A stretch of DNA of 37,313 nucleotides from Gammaproteobacteria bacterium (GCA_008080915.1 VMDI01000025.1:1-37313); one strand, 5' to 3'. Positions 11,613-22,161 are shown, counted from the first letter of the stretch. A program made the numbers and translations. Notes: a model not told the origin generated them from the letters alone.

Positions 11613-12239
11613 ATGGCGAGATATACTGGACCAAGTTGTAAATTAGCTAGAAGAGAAGGCACAGATCTTTTCTTAAAAAGTGGTATTCGTTCGTTAGATA
11701 CTAAATGTAAACTAAATCAGCTTCCAGGTGTTCATGGACCGACAGCTAGACGTTCAAAGGATAGTGATTACGGTCTTCAGTTAAGAGAGAAACAAAAAGT
11801 TAGACGTATGTATGGTTTGCTTGAAAAGCAATTCCGTTTATATTACAAAAAGGCCTCACAAAGAAAAGGATCTACTGGTGAGAACTTACTCTCTTTATTA
11901 GAGTGTAGACTTGATAATGTTGTTTATAGAATGGGATTTGCTTCTACCAGAGCTGAAGCAAGACAGTTGGTATCTCATAAATCTATTTTGGTCAATGGTT
12001 CTGTTATTAATATCCCTTCATACCAGGTTTCTGGCAATGATGAAATTGAAGTTAGAACAAAATCAAAGAAACAAATCAGAATCCAACTTGCTACTGAATA
12101 CGCTGAGCAAGCTGGCTATCCTGAGTGGGTTACTGTTGATAGCAAAAACCTTAAGGGTGTTTTCAAAAATATTCCTGCAAGAAGTGATCTTTCTCAAGAA
12201 ATTGAAGAGCACTTAATTGTGGAATTGTATTCTAAATAG
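11613..12239 (+). CDS. rpsD: 30S ribosomal protein S4
   Basis: [37 protein letters not shown]4 domain [14 protein letters not shown]. Confidence 0.98.
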   Translation: MARYTGPSCKLARREGTDLFLKSGIRSLDTKCKLNQLPGVHGPTARRSKDSDYGLQLREKQKVRRMYGLLEKQFRLYYKKASQRKGSTGENLLSLLECRLDNVVYRMGFASTRAEARQLVSHKSILVNGSVINIPSYQVSGNDEIEVRTKSKKQIRIQLATEYAEQAGYPEWVTVDSKNLKGVFKNIPARSDLSQEIEEHLIVELYSK

Positions 12240-12251
12240 GAATTAAAGATT

Positions 12252-13232
12252 ATGCTAGGAAGCGCGAAAGATTTTCTAAAACCAAAACTTGTTAATTCAG
12301 CTGAAACTGGTGTAAATCAGTTTAATGTGATTCTAGAACCTCTTGAAAAAGGTTTTGGACACACTCTTGGTAACGCATTAAGAAGAACTTTACTTTCTTC
12401 TATGGTTGGTAGTGCTGTCACTCAAGTTGCCATCGATGGTGTTCAGCATGAATATTCTTCAATTGATGGTGTTCAGGAAGATGTTTTAGACATTCTTTTA
12501 AATCTTAAAGAAGCATCAGTTAAGCTAAATACAGCAGAAAGTGCTGAGGTGGTAATTGAGAAGAAAGGTCCATGTGTTATTACAGTTGCTGATATTGAGG
12601 CCAATGGAACAGATGTAAGCGTTTACAATCCTGAGAAGGTAATTGCAACACTTAATGATGGCGGCAATATTCGTATGACTCTTAAAATTGAATCTGGAAG
12701 AGGTTATCAAGCTGTTAACCCAAATGAAGATTCAGAAGCTCCGATTGGTTCTATGTCATTGGATGCAAGTTTCTCTCCTATCAAGAAAGTTAGTTTTACT
12801 GTTGATGCTGCTAGGGTTGATCAAAGCGTAAATCTTGATAAGTTAAATCTTGTTATCGAGACCAATGGTTCTGTTGATGCTGAAGACGCAATTAAAAGAG
12901 CTGCAAGCATCCTACAAGATCAACTATCTTCGTTCATTGAGCTTGAGCAAATTGAAGAAGAAGAATCATTACCAACATCAGATGATTTTGATCCACAATT
13001 ACTTGCTGCAGTTGATGAGTTAGAGTTAACTGTAAGAAGTGCTAATTGCCTTAAAGCAGAGCAAATTTACTACATTGGTGATTTAATTCAGAAGTCTGAA
13101 CAAGATTTATTAAGAACTCCAAATTTGGGTCGTAAATCACTGAATGAAATTAAAGAAGTTTTAACTGAGAAGAATCTTGAGCTTGGAACAGTTATTGAGA
13201 ACTGGCCTCCAGTAGACTTAATGAGTGAGTAG
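12252..13232 (+). CDS. rpoA: DNA-directed RNA polymerase subunit alpha
   Basis: [29 protein letters not shown]-like; C-terminal [20 protein letters not shown]...[11 protein letters not shown]. Confidence 0.99.
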   Translation: MLGSAKDFLKPKLVNSAETGVNQFNVILEPLEKGFGHTLGNALRRTLLSSMVGSAVTQVAIDGVQHEYSSIDGVQEDVLDILLNLKEASVKLNTAESAEVVIEKKGPCVITVADIEANGTDVSVYNPEKVIATLNDGGNIRMTLKIESGRGYQAVNPNEDSEAPIGSMSLDASFSPIKKVSFTVDAARVDQSVNLDKLNLVIETNGSVDAEDAIKRAASILQDQLSSFIELEQIEEEESLPTSDDFDPQLLAAVDELELTVRSANCLKAEQIYYIGDLIQKSEQDLLRTPNLGRKSLNEIKEVLTEKNLELGTVIENWPPVDLMSE

Positions 13233-13240
13233 GATTTGAT

Positions 13241-13657
13241 ATGAGACACAGAAAATCAGGTAAACAACTTAATAGAAATTCATCTCATAGAAAAGCTATG
13301 TTCAAGAATATGGCTAACTCACTATTTCTTCATGAGACAATTAAAACAACGCTTCCTAAAGCTAAAGAGCTTAGAAGAGTTGTAGAACCTTTAATCACTA
13401 AAGCTAAGGCTGATAGTGTTGCTAATAGAAGATATGTTTTCTCTAAATTAAGAGATGATTCTACTGTTGCAAAACTTTTCACACAATTAGGTCCTTTCTA
13501 TAAAGATAGACCTGGTGGATATGTAAGAATTCTTAAAGCAGGTTTTAGAACAGGCGATAAGGCACCTATGGCAATTGTTCAATTGGTTGATTTTGAGGGT
13601 TCAGAGCCTGAGACTGTTGTAGTTGAAGAGCCAGCAAAAGAAACTAAGGAAGATTAA
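13241..13657 (+). CDS. rplQ: 50S ribosomal protein L17
   Basis: [53 protein letters not shown]. Confidence 0.98.
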   Translation: MRHRKSGKQLNRNSSHRKAMFKNMANSLFLHETIKTTLPKAKELRRVVEPLITKAKADSVANRRYVFSKLRDDSTVAKLFTQLGPFYKDRPGGYVRILKAGFRTGDKAPMAIVQLVDFEGSEPETVVVEEPAKETKED

Positions 13658-13658
13658 T

Positions 13659-13874
13659 ATGCCATTTATTAAAGTTAGAGAAAACGAACCATTTGATATC
13701 GCTCTTCGCCGTTTTAGAAGATCTTGTGATCGTGCTGGTGTAATTACTGATGTAAGAAAGAAAGAATTTTTTGAGAAACCTACTTGGGTCAAAAAGCGTA
13801 AAAAAGCAGCTGCTGTTAAACGCACTCAAAAAGAGATGTCAAAGAATAGAGTAAATCGTAAACGTCTTTACTAA
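13659..13874 (+). CDS. rpsU: 30S ribosomal protein S21
   Basis: [28 protein letters not shown]...KKAAAVKR; start at ATG 13659 rather than ORF-track 13623. Confidence 0.96.
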   Translation: MPFIKVRENEPFDIALRRFRRSCDRAGVITDVRKKEFFEKPTWVKKRKKAAAVKRTQKEMSKNRVNRKRLY

Positions 13875-13886
13875 TTTCCAATACTC

Positions 13887-14333
13887 ATGTCTGAGTTAAA
13901 AAATCAAATTATTGCTGACATGAAATCAGCAATGAAAGCTAAGGATTCAGCAACCCTAAAAGCAGTTAGGATGATTGTTGAAGCCATCAAACAAAAAGAA
14001 GTTGATACTCGAGAAGAGCTTGATGATCAAGGCATACTCGCTGTTATTCAAAAAATGGTCAAACAAAGAAAAGACTCTATTGATCAATTTACCCAAGCTG
14101 GTAGAGATGACTTGGTTTCGGTCGAAGAGGCTGAATTAAAAGTTATTAATCTTTACATGCCCAAGCAGCTCAGCGAGAGTGAAATCGAATCCGTGGTGGA
14201 TCAAGTGATCTCCCAAACCGGTGCTTCTGGTATGCAAGATATGGGTAAGTTAATGGGTGTTCTTAAAGGCGAGCTATCTGGCAAAGCTGATATGGGAACC
14301 GTATCCAAGATCATAAAATCTAAACTTTCTTAA
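13887..14333 (+). CDS. yqeY: GatB/YqeY domain-containing protein
   Basis: YqeY-like sequence (MKAKDSATLKAVRMIVEAIKQKEVD..., YMPKQLSESEIE); follows rpsU. Confidence 0.9.
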   Translation: MSELKNQIIADMKSAMKAKDSATLKAVRMIVEAIKQKEVDTREELDDQGILAVIQKMVKQRKDSIDQFTQAGRDDLVSVEEAELKVINLYMPKQLSESEIESVVDQVISQTGASGMQDMGKLMGVLKGELSGKADMGTVSKIIKSKLS

Positions 14334-14404
14334 CCTTAAAAAAAACACTTCCTTTTTTTCTGAAAAGTTCGTATTATTACCTTTTAAATTCTTGAGGTTT
14401 GAAT

Positions 14405-15136
14405 ATGAAACTTATTACTCTATTTTGTGCATTTCTTACAAGTTTTGCCTTTGCTGCCAACGTTCCTGATTATGAAAAAGAGAAAAGGTGGGCTGAGCAT
14501 GTAGAGTCGGGACTTATGGATGGTGATATGGTGTGGGTTCCAAATGGGGACAGAGAATTCATGTCAATTCTCACCGAGTCAGAATCTGAAACCAAGAAAG
14601 CAGCCATTGTTGTTCATGGCCTAGGTGTTCATCCGGATTGGTCTGGAGTTATTCAACCTCTTAGAGTTTCTTTGACTAAACAGGGTTACCATACTCTTTC
14701 TATCCAAATGCCTGTAAGACCAAATGGTGAGCCGGGTGAAGAGTATATGGGACTTCTCGATTTAGCTGATAAAAGAATTGATAGCGCCATTAAATATCTT
14801 CAGGACAATGGATATGATATTGATCTATTAGTCGCGCACAGTTTTGGTACAACTATGTCATCTCATTACCTAGCCAACAGTAAATCAAATCCAATTAAAA
14901 GATATGTAGCGGTTGGGATGGGTGTCAACTCAGTGAAATTCCTACCAAATATCTCAATTCCTATCTTTGATGTATACGGAACTGAAGATTTGGAATCTAT
15001 CATGAATTCTGTAGGTGATCGTGCCAAAGCATCCAAGCATAATGCTAGTTACACGCAAAAAATGATTAAAGGAGATCACTTCTTTAACGGACAAGATGCT
15101 CTTCTCAATCAAACTGTTGCGAATTGGTTGAAATAA
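14405..15136 (+). CDS. Putative secreted alpha/beta hydrolase (DUF3530-like)
   Basis: N-terminal signal peptide; VVHGLGVHPDWSGVI..., nucleophile-elbow-like VAHSFGT; start at ATG 14405 (ORF track uses TTG 14399). Confidence 0.6.
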   Translation: MKLITLFCAFLTSFAFAANVPDYEKEKRWAEHVESGLMDGDMVWVPNGDREFMSILTESESETKKAAIVVHGLGVHPDWSGVIQPLRVSLTKQGYHTLSIQMPVRPNGEPGEEYMGLLDLADKRIDSAIKYLQDNGYDIDLLVAHSFGTTMSSHYLANSKSNPIKRYVAVGMGVNSVKFLPNISIPIFDVYGTEDLESIMNSVGDRAKASKHNASYTQKMIKGDHFFNGQDALLNQTVANWLK

Positions 15137-15912
15137 TTCAGTTTCTCCTGGTTGGAGCCTTTTCAGGCTTCGTTGCAGGTCTTTTTGGAGTAGGAGGTGG
15201 ACTAATTTTGGTTCCATTCCTACTCTTTACTTTACATGGAAACGTAGAAAGTGATTATCTAATGCATACTGCTGTGGGGACTTCTCTGGGAATTATTATT
15301 TTTACTTCTATATCCAGTGTCCGAGCTCATCATAAACATAAAGCAATTGATTGGGGATCTTTTAAGAAGATTTCTCCTTCTATTGTTTTTGGGTCTTTGT
15401 TAGGGGCATATATCACTAAGTTCATGAGCTTTGATTTCATGAAAGTCTTCTTTGTGATTTTTGAATTAATTGTTGCTGCAATGATGTTATTGGGAATCAA
15501 AGGAAAAGAGGATGTTAAAAATCTATCTTCTTTTGTATGGAACGGCGCAGGCACAACTATTGGGGTTGTATCAGCAATCGTTGGTATTGGTGGAGGAACC
15601 ATGACAACACCTTTTTTGACCTACAACAACGTCAAAATAAAAAATGCCATTGCCACTTCTGCTGCTGTTGGAATGCCTATTGCAATTGCAGGCGCTATTG
15701 GTTTTATGGTTGTTGGTTCAATATCTATCGGAGTTGACAATGGATTGGGTTTTATTCACCTTAAGTCATTGGTGATTATCGTTCTGGCTAGCGTTACACT
15801 GGCTCCTCTAGGGGCTAAGGTTGCACATTCGTTAGATAGCCAAAAATTAAAAAAACTTTTCGCTGTCTTTTTAATACTTTTAGCAATCTCTGTTCTTTTA
15901 TTTGATAAGTAA
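15124..15912 (+). CDS. TauE/SafE-family sulfite exporter/permease
   Basis: Repeated GxGGGxxxxP motifs (FGVGGGLILVPFLLF and VGIGGGTMTTPFLTY), multiple TM segments; TTG start overlapping upstream gene. Confidence 0.85.
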   Translation: MVEIIQFLLVGAFSGFVAGLFGVGGGLILVPFLLFTLHGNVESDYLMHTAVGTSLGIIIFTSISSVRAHHKHKAIDWGSFKKISPSIVFGSLLGAYITKFMSFDFMKVFFVIFELIVAAMMLLGIKGKEDVKNLSSFVWNGAGTTIGVVSAIVGIGGGTMTTPFLTYNNVKIKNAIATSAAVGMPIAIAGAIGFMVVGSISIGVDNGLGFIHLKSLVIIVLASVTLAPLGAKVAHSLDSQKLKKLFAVFLILLAISVLLFDK

Positions 15913-15920
15913 GTCTAGAC

Positions 15921-17228
15921 CTAGTAAGATTTAATTAGTTTATCAATTAAACCATCAAAACTTCCATTTGACATGACAACTATATGCCCTGTTTCAATGA
16001 GTTTCGCCTGATCAATAATCTCATCAATAGTGGAAAAAACTGAAGCATTTGCAGTAGATAGAGATGCCTTGACATCCCAATCTAATTCTTTAGGTTTTAG
16101 AACCATCACACGGTCAGCATCAAAAAGAGCTTCTCCCATATGATCTTTGTGATAACCCATTTTCATAGTATTTGATCGAAACTCTAATATGACTGTTATT
16201 TCTTCACTTCCAACCTTAGATCTTAATCCATTGAGGGTGGTTGCAATTGCGGTAGGATGATGAGCAAAATCATCGTAAATGGTTAAGTTATTATTCTGAT
16301 ATTTGACTTCAAGTCTTCTTTTAACTCCAGTAAAGCTTTCTAATGCTTTACAAGCAGTATCAATCGGAACACCGGCATGATGAGATGCATAAACAGCATG
16401 GATTGCATTCTGCATGTTGTGCTCACCTAAAAGTTCCCAGTCAACTTTAGATGTGTCTATTTCAAAACTCGAACCCTTTGAAGTTGACAGGAGGTTTGTT
16501 TTCTTGCTGGTCTTGGTTGGTGTATAAAGTCCATCAGAGAAAAGGCGCTCAATATTTTCATTTTCTGGATAGATAATTAGGCCCTCAGAAGGAATAGTTC
16601 TTATCAAATGTTTAAATTGGCGATCAATATCTTCAATGGTTTCAAAGATATCCGCATGATCAAACTCTAAGTTGTTAATGACCAAAGTTCTTGAGTGATA
16701 GTGAATAAACTTAGAACGTTTGTCAAAGAAAGCGGTGTCATATTCATCTGCCTCAATCACAAAAAATGGAGAGTCTGTATATCTAGCTGAAGATTTAAAG
16801 TTATTAGTCACTCCTCCAATCAAAAAACTGGGATTAAGGTCAGCCTGATCAAGGATCCATGCGACCATACTTGCTGTAGAGGTTTTACCATGGGTGCCTG
16901 AGATGGCAATCACCCACTTCTTCGATAAAACTTTATCTCCTAGCCACTGCGCTCCTGAGGCGAAAGGCTTATATCCATTAAGAATTTTTTCAACGCACTC
17001 ATTCCCTCGGGATAGGGCATTTCCAATAATATATTCATCGGCATCAGGCAAATCCTCAGCATCGTAACCCTCTGTAATATCAATTCCTTTTTCTTTAAGC
17101 TGTGTTGACATGGGTGGATATATTTTTTGATCTTGTCCAGAGACCTTATAACCCAATTCTTTTGCAATAATTGCCAACGAACCCATAAAGGTTCCAGCAA
17201 TACCGAGGATATGAATATGTTTAGTCAT
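15921..17228 (-). CDS. mpl: UDP-N-acetylmuramate:L-alanyl-gamma-D-glutamyl-meso-diaminopimelate ligase
   Basis: [72 protein letters not shown]. Confidence 0.95.
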   Translation of the reverse strand: MTKHIHILGIAGTFMGSLAIIAKELGYKVSGQDQKIYPPMSTQLKEKGIDITEGYDAEDLPDADEYIIGNALSRGNECVEKILNGYKPFASGAQWLGDKVLSKKWVIAISGTHGKTSTASMVAWILDQADLNPSFLIGGVTNNFKSSARYTDSPFFVIEADEYDTAFFDKRSKFIHYHSRTLVINNLEFDHADIFETIEDIDRQFKHLIRTIPSEGLIIYPENENIERLFSDGLYTPTKTSKKTNLLSTSKGSSFEIDTSKVDWELLGEHNMQNAIHAVYASHHAGVPIDTACKALESFTGVKRRLEVKYQNNNLTIYDDFAHHPTAIATTLNGLRSKVGSEEITVILEFRSNTMKMGYHKDHMGEALFDADRVMVLKPKELDWDVKASLSTANASVFSTIDEIIDQAKLIETGHIVVMSNGSFDGLIDKLIKSY

Positions 17229-17589
17229 TCTTATGGAAATCTAATGAGGCAGAATTAATGCAATATCTTTGACCTGTTGGATGAGGTCCATCAGGAAAAA
17301 CATGTCCTAAATGAGAATTGCAATTTGAGCAACGAACTTCAACTCTGTGCATTCCATGGGATTTATCCTCTATGAAGGTAATATTTTTCTTATTCGTAGC
17401 ATCATAAAAACTAGGCCAGCCTGTCCCAGAGTCAAATTTAGTTTTAGATTCGAACAAAATTTGGTCACAACAAATACAATGATAATTTCCATTCTCATGA
17501 TGATTGTAGTATTTGCCCGTGAATGGTCTTTCAGTTCCACATTCTTGAGTGATATGGTACTGTTCAGGCGTTAATTTTTTTAAGTCCAT
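17221..17589 (-). CDS. msrB: Peptide-methionine (R)-S-oxide reductase
   Basis: [59 protein letters not shown]. Confidence 0.96.
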   Translation of the reverse strand: MDLKKLTPEQYHITQECGTERPFTGKYYNHHENGNYHCICCDQILFESKTKFDSGTGWPSFYDATNKKNITFIEDKSHGMHRVEVRCSNCNSHLGHVFPDGPHPTGQRYCINSASLDFHKND

Positions 17590-17626
17590 TCGTGTATTAT
17601 AGAATTTTTTTTAATCAAAGAATTCT

Positions 17627-18718
17627 GTGAAATTTTATTTAGTAGGAGGTTATGTCAGGGACTCTCTTCTAGGAGTTGCTGATGAATCTACAGAAAAAGA
17701 TTATGTAGTTACAGGTGCTACAGAGCAAGAAATGCTAGATAAAAATTTTGTCAAGGTTGGAAAAGACTTTCCTGTTTTTCTTCACCCTGATACCAAAGCA
17801 GAATATGCGCTTGCCAGATTCGAAAAAAAAGTAGGTTCTGGATACAAAGGTTTTGAATTTGATGCTTCAAATAGTATCACTCTGGAAGAAGATCTTTATA
17901 GAAGAGATTTAACAATCAATGCGATGGCGATTGATCCTGATGATGATTCCATCATCGATCCATTTAATGGTCAAGATGATTTGAATAACGGCCTATTAAG
18001 ACATGTTTCTGAGGCATTTAAAGAAGATCCGGTAAGAGTATTAAGAGTCGCCAGATTTGCTGCAAGATTTAAAAAATATGGATTTAAGGTCTCCCATAAA
18101 ACCAATCAATTTATGCGTGAGATGGTTTCTAATGATGAGGTTTCCTCTTTAACTCCTGAGAGAGTATTTGTGGAATTAGAAAAGTCATTGTCATATGAGA
18201 CACCTTCGGCTTTTTTTAAAGTTCTTTTGGGTTGTGGAGCTTATCATGTTATTTTTTCTGACCTTCAAGTGCCTGACAAAGAAAACCATGAAAACATCTT
18301 TACTTATTTAGATCATCTAGAAAATTTTGAGCCTGAAGAGAAATTTGCATTCTGGCTTTCAAATCAAGACACGAAAGATGTCGAAAGATTTTGTGTTCAA
18401 TATAAAACACCAAAAGCATATTCTGATTTAGCTTTATTAACCTCTAAATGGAGAACTTTTGTTCAAAGCATAGTAGACAAATCAGACGAGGAGGTCTTGG
18501 AATTTTTCTCTCGAACTGATGCAATCAGAAGATCGGAAAGATTTCACTCCTTAGTCAAAATCTATTCTAAGATGGATATAGATATGAAGCTTTTTGAAAG
18601 TTTATTAGAACAAATTAAGCAAATTGATATTAAATCTCTTAATCAAGAAGATATTGCCAACTCTTTGAGATTAAAAAAACTAGAGATCATTCAATCATTT
18701 CTCAATTCTACAAAGTAG
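17627..18718 (+). CDS. cca: Multifunctional/CCA tRNA nucleotidyltransferase (GTG start)
   Basis: VGGYVRDSLLG...EKDYVVTGAT; RRDLTINAMAID; DPVRVLRVARFAARF. Confidence 0.93.
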   Translation: MKFYLVGGYVRDSLLGVADESTEKDYVVTGATEQEMLDKNFVKVGKDFPVFLHPDTKAEYALARFEKKVGSGYKGFEFDASNSITLEEDLYRRDLTINAMAIDPDDDSIIDPFNGQDDLNNGLLRHVSEAFKEDPVRVLRVARFAARFKKYGFKVSHKTNQFMREMVSNDEVSSLTPERVFVELEKSLSYETPSAFFKVLLGCGAYHVIFSDLQVPDKENHENIFTYLDHLENFEPEEKFAFWLSNQDTKDVERFCVQYKTPKAYSDLALLTSKWRTFVQSIVDKSDEEVLEFFSRTDAIRRSERFHSLVKIYSKMDIDMKLFESLLEQIKQIDIKSLNQEDIANSLRLKKLEIIQSFLNSTK

Positions 18719-21160
18719 GCTAAATTCACAGTACTGACAAACAGTTACATCTTTAGGTTTTACTAATGCATAGCCTTTTTTAAAATCATCAAAACCAGAA
18801 ACTATTCTCTCATCCCAAATCTCACTTTGATTATTCCAATCTTCGCATCTTGTTTGCTTGGTTTTGTTAGGAAAATTTAACTCATCGTTCACACTTAGGC
18901 CAAGACTTTTGATTGATTCACTGGTCAGGTGGATTTGCAAAATTCCATCAGCATCTTCATATTGAGAGTAGATTGGTAGTTGAGGCTCTTTTAAATAATC
19001 ACCACACCAAGGATTGTTTGCTGCTTTTCCAGATTTGTAATCGATGACTACTTTTTGACTTCCGATTTTATCAATGCGATCTATTTGGCCTTTAAATTGG
19101 ATACCAGAGATTGAAAAATCAAATTCTTTTTCAGTATTAAGGACGACAAAACTATCTCTATCTTTTTCTAAACTGATAAATTCCCAAAGTATCTGAAATA
19201 ACCTATCCTTTTCAATTGAATAAAAGTTGTTGGAGCTATCAGGAAAAGATGAAGAAATAGATTGATGAATAATTTTAGACAAGTCTTCGTCATTTATATT
19301 TGCCAGTTGTTCACTTGAATGAATGGTTTCAAAAATTTTATGCAAGGTTTTGTGCATCAAATTACCCCTTTCAAAAGCGTCAATGCCGACAACCGGATCA
19401 TCAAAAAATTCAATTTGAAACCTTCTTGCAAAACCCTTAAAGGGGCAAGCAATTTGATCTCTAATAGTATTAATAGCACTTTTTAGAGAGTTTTCTTGGT
19501 ATGGAGATGCCTCGAAGTCATCTATTAGCTCAAAGCTAGTATCAGATTGTGCATTCATCGATGTTGATGGAACAGATACAAAGTCTAGAAGAGGGGATGG
19601 AGATTTAGTCTCATCAAACTGGTTAATTGAAAAACTCCCATTGATATCTTCTGAGATATTCATCATTGATTGTATGTTGCTATTTGCCTCCTGCTGGACC
19701 AAATCATATGAACTGCCTTGAACATGATTTCTTATACAAATTCTTTGTGAAAGGAATTTGGGTTTCTTGATCTTTCCTGGAATGACTTCATTGGTTAAGT
19801 TCATTATCCAAGCATGATCAAAACTAAGACCTTTTGCTTCCAGAAGACCTAAAACCTGAATATTGGATTTAGGACCTTGAGGCTGAAATAAAGTTTCATC
19901 AAATAAATTTTTTAATTCAAGGAAAAAGGTATTTGCACTAATCTTTGGGATTAACTGTTGATGAGTATTTACGTATTTGCTATCCTCAATGTATTTATTT
20001 AGAGCTTGATACTCGGAACTTGATAATGATTGATCTCGAATAGAGAAAAAAACATTAATTAATTTTGCAAAATGATCGAGCCAAAACTCATGACTTTCCT
20101 CGCGAGGAAAAGATAAATCTTGTAATTTGGAGAGTAACTCTTCTAAGTGTCTTTTATCAGTAGACTTATCAAGAATGATCTTTGATGACAAAAAATCTCT
20201 TTTCAGTTTCTTTATTTCAAATGCAAGTTCTGCTGACTCTTTTGTCAGATTTTTATTTGTAGATAATGACATCAAGCGAAAGAATTTATCGAGGGTATTT
20301 TTGGATATTCTCGTTTGATTAAATTCAATGAAAAATTTATAAAAGTTCAGTAAATTTGAGATGAGAGGATAAGAGGAGAATTTTTTTCCAAAGGATATGT
20401 TGAATTTCTTATTGCCAATTTCCACTAGTCTACTGGAGAAGGTTTTATCAAACTGGTTCAGAATCAGTGAATAGTGTTGATCAAGGGTGGGACAAATTAC
20501 CCCAATAGTTTCATTTGGATTTGATTCAGAAACTTCTTTAGCCCAATTACTGATGTAACCAATTTCATCATGGATGTTCTTAAATTCTAGAAAATTGCCT
20601 TTGGTCTCACTTTTATGACTAGCCATCAATTGATGATTAAATAAATTAAGAATTTTGAGCTGGACAGGGTAGAGATTATCGAACCCTAGGACGGCAATAT
20701 TCTTTTTAAGATCGATAGGGTCTGATAATAATAGCTTCTGGAAGTCATAAATGTCCAAGAAATTAAGTTGCTTTTTAATGTCTTGATATTCTTTGTGCCA
20801 TCGAATAAATTCAGAATCTATTTCATAATTTGATGATTCGATATTGATTAAATAGTTTTCACAAATTATTAAGTTATTAACGATTTCTTTAATGAGTTTT
20901 TTGTTCTTAGAAATATTTGAACCAAGTATTTGCTGAAAACATTTTGCTATCAAATTGTCTTTAATTAACTGATGCTCTTTGGAGGCATTATGAAGTTCGA
21001 ATAACTCTTTGATGAAACCTTTCCAAGTGTTAACCTTTGGAAGCTCTGAAACACCATTTAAGTTCTGCCAACTATCTTTAAAGGCAAGAATTTGTCGGTT
21101 ATTGGCAACGATTACATAATCATTAGTGGATATTTTGCTTGAATCAAAATCAATTCTCAT
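18695..21160 (-). CDS. AddB-like DNA repair protein with C-terminal PD-(D/E)XK nuclease and probable Fe-S cluster
   Basis: Nuclease motifs FERGNLMHKTLHKIFE, FKGQIDRID, VIDYKSGK; cysteines IACPF and CQYCEFSLLC (C-x2-C-x5-C); ~820 aa. Confidence 0.8.
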   Translation of the reverse strand: MRIDFDSSKISTNDYVIVANNRQILAFKDSWQNLNGVSELPKVNTWKGFIKELFELHNASKEHQLIKDNLIAKCFQQILGSNISKNKKLIKEIVNNLIICENYLINIESSNYEIDSEFIRWHKEYQDIKKQLNFLDIYDFQKLLLSDPIDLKKNIAVLGFDNLYPVQLKILNLFNHQLMASHKSETKGNFLEFKNIHDEIGYISNWAKEVSESNPNETIGVICPTLDQHYSLILNQFDKTFSSRLVEIGNKKFNISFGKKFSSYPLISNLLNFYKFFIEFNQTRISKNTLDKFFRLMSLSTNKNLTKESAELAFEIKKLKRDFLSSKIILDKSTDKRHLEELLSKLQDLSFPREESHEFWLDHFAKLINVFFSIRDQSLSSSEYQALNKYIEDSKYVNTHQQLIPKISANTFFLELKNLFDETLFQPQGPKSNIQVLGLLEAKGLSFDHAWIMNLTNEVIPGKIKKPKFLSQRICIRNHVQGSSYDLVQQEANSNIQSMMNISEDINGSFSINQFDETKSPSPLLDFVSVPSTSMNAQSDTSFELIDDFEASPYQENSLKSAINTIRDQIACPFKGFARRFQIEFFDDPVVGIDAFERGNLMHKTLHKIFETIHSSEQLANINDEDLSKIIHQSISSSFPDSSNNFYSIEKDRLFQILWEFISLEKDRDSFVVLNTEKEFDFSISGIQFKGQIDRIDKIGSQKVVIDYKSGKAANNPWCGDYLKEPQLPIYSQYEDADGILQIHLTSESIKSLGLSVNDELNFPNKTKQTRCEDWNNQSEIWDERIVSGFDDFKKGYALVKPKDVTVCQYCEFSLLCRIEK

Positions 21161-21749
21161 AGTTTAAGAATTGATTTAATTTCTGATGAAGCTCTTCTAT
21201 ACCGGAATTTTTTAAGGAGGAAAAAGTTTGAACGGAAACATTTCGATATCTGCTGACCGTTTTATTAATTTTTAGTGCCACATTTTTAGCGGCCCCAAAT
21301 GAAAGCTTGTCAGCTTTCGTTAAAAGAATGTGAACTGGAATATTCATCGCTGTCATCCAATTCAACATCATTTGATCGAACTCCATTAGCGGATGACGAA
21401 TATCCATCACAATGACACCTCCAGAGATAGCTTTTCTATTTTGAAAAAACTCCTCCATTGATTGATGCCACTTTTTTTTGACTTCTAAGGGTACTTTGGC
21501 AAATCCATAACCGGGCAGATCAACAATTTTTCTATCGGAGTCAAGTTCAAAGTAAACCAGATGCTGTGTTCTTCCCGGCGTTTTTGAGACTCGTGCAAGT
21601 TTCTTTTGCCCAGTCAATGTATTAATTGCACTGGATTTTCCTGCATTAGATCTACCAGCAATGACCACTTCAAACCCTGTGTCTTCTGGGCAACCTCTAA
21701 TAGATGGTGCGCTCAACAAAAACTTTACATTGTGATATGGATTTTCCAT
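21150..21749 (-). CDS. engB: Ribosome biogenesis GTP-binding protein EngB/YsxC
   Basis: GRSNAGKSSAINTLTGQKKLARVSKTPGRTQHLVYF; VDLPGYGFAKVP; LTKADKL. Confidence 0.97.
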   Translation of the reverse strand: MENPYHNVKFLLSAPSIRGCPEDTGFEVVIAGRSNAGKSSAINTLTGQKKLARVSKTPGRTQHLVYFELDSDRKIVDLPGYGFAKVPLEVKKKWHQSMEEFFQNRKAISGGVIVMDIRHPLMEFDQMMLNWMTAMNIPVHILLTKADKLSFGAAKNVALKINKTVSRYRNVSVQTFSSLKNSGIEELHQKLNQFLNYEN

Positions 21750-21771
21750 TTATTAGAGAATTATTGTATAA

Positions 21772-21800
21772 TTGACAGGTTTTTCGAAAAACATTATATA
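21772..21800 (+). promoter_or_regulatory. Promoter of the small cytochrome c gene
   Basis: TTGACA (21772-21777), 17-nt spacer, TATATA (21795-21800), with RBS GGAG before ATG 21824; spacer holds a perfect palindrome. Confidence 0.65.
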
Positions 21801-21823
21801 TTCTAATTTATAGGAGTAAGACA

Positions 21824-22111
21824 ATGAAAAAAGCATTATCACTAATTGCTACAGTTGCTCTTTCTTTCGGCGCTTTTACTGCGCAGGCTGATGGAGGCGC
21901 TATGTATAACTCTCTAGGTTGTGTTGGATGCCACGGTACTAATGGTGCTGGCGCTTCTGGACCTAAACTAGCTGGTAAAGATGCAGCTTATATTGTTAAG
22001 CAGCTTAAAGATTATCAATCTGGTGCAAGAGTTAACGCGACTATGAATGCTATGTCTCAAATGGCTAAAGGTCATGAGCAAGCAATCGCTGATTTCTTAA
22101 GCAAGCAATAG
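21824..22111 (+). CDS. Small monoheme cytochrome c
   Basis: Signal peptide and one CxxCH (GCVGCHGTNGAGASGPKLAG). Confidence 0.9.
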   Translation: MKKALSLIATVALSFGAFTAQADGGAMYNSLGCVGCHGTNGAGASGPKLAGKDAAYIVKQLKDYQSGARVNATMNAMSQMAKGHEQAIADFLSKQ

Positions 22112-22161
22112 TCTTCTTCTGAATATCCCATAGGATTTATTAGTTAAATCCTATATTCTAA

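Noticed and set aside
11911-12216. Same-strand alternative-frame ORF inside rpsD
   Set aside because: Lies within an unambiguous S4 gene; protein has no recognisable family features.
14334-14400. A-tract/T-tract after yqeY as a terminator
   Set aside because: AAAAAAAA...TTTTTTT without a GC-containing stem; not convincing.
16940-17200. Alternative-frame minus ORF in mpl
   Set aside because: mpl is intact across this region with expected motifs; the alternative frame shows no family features.
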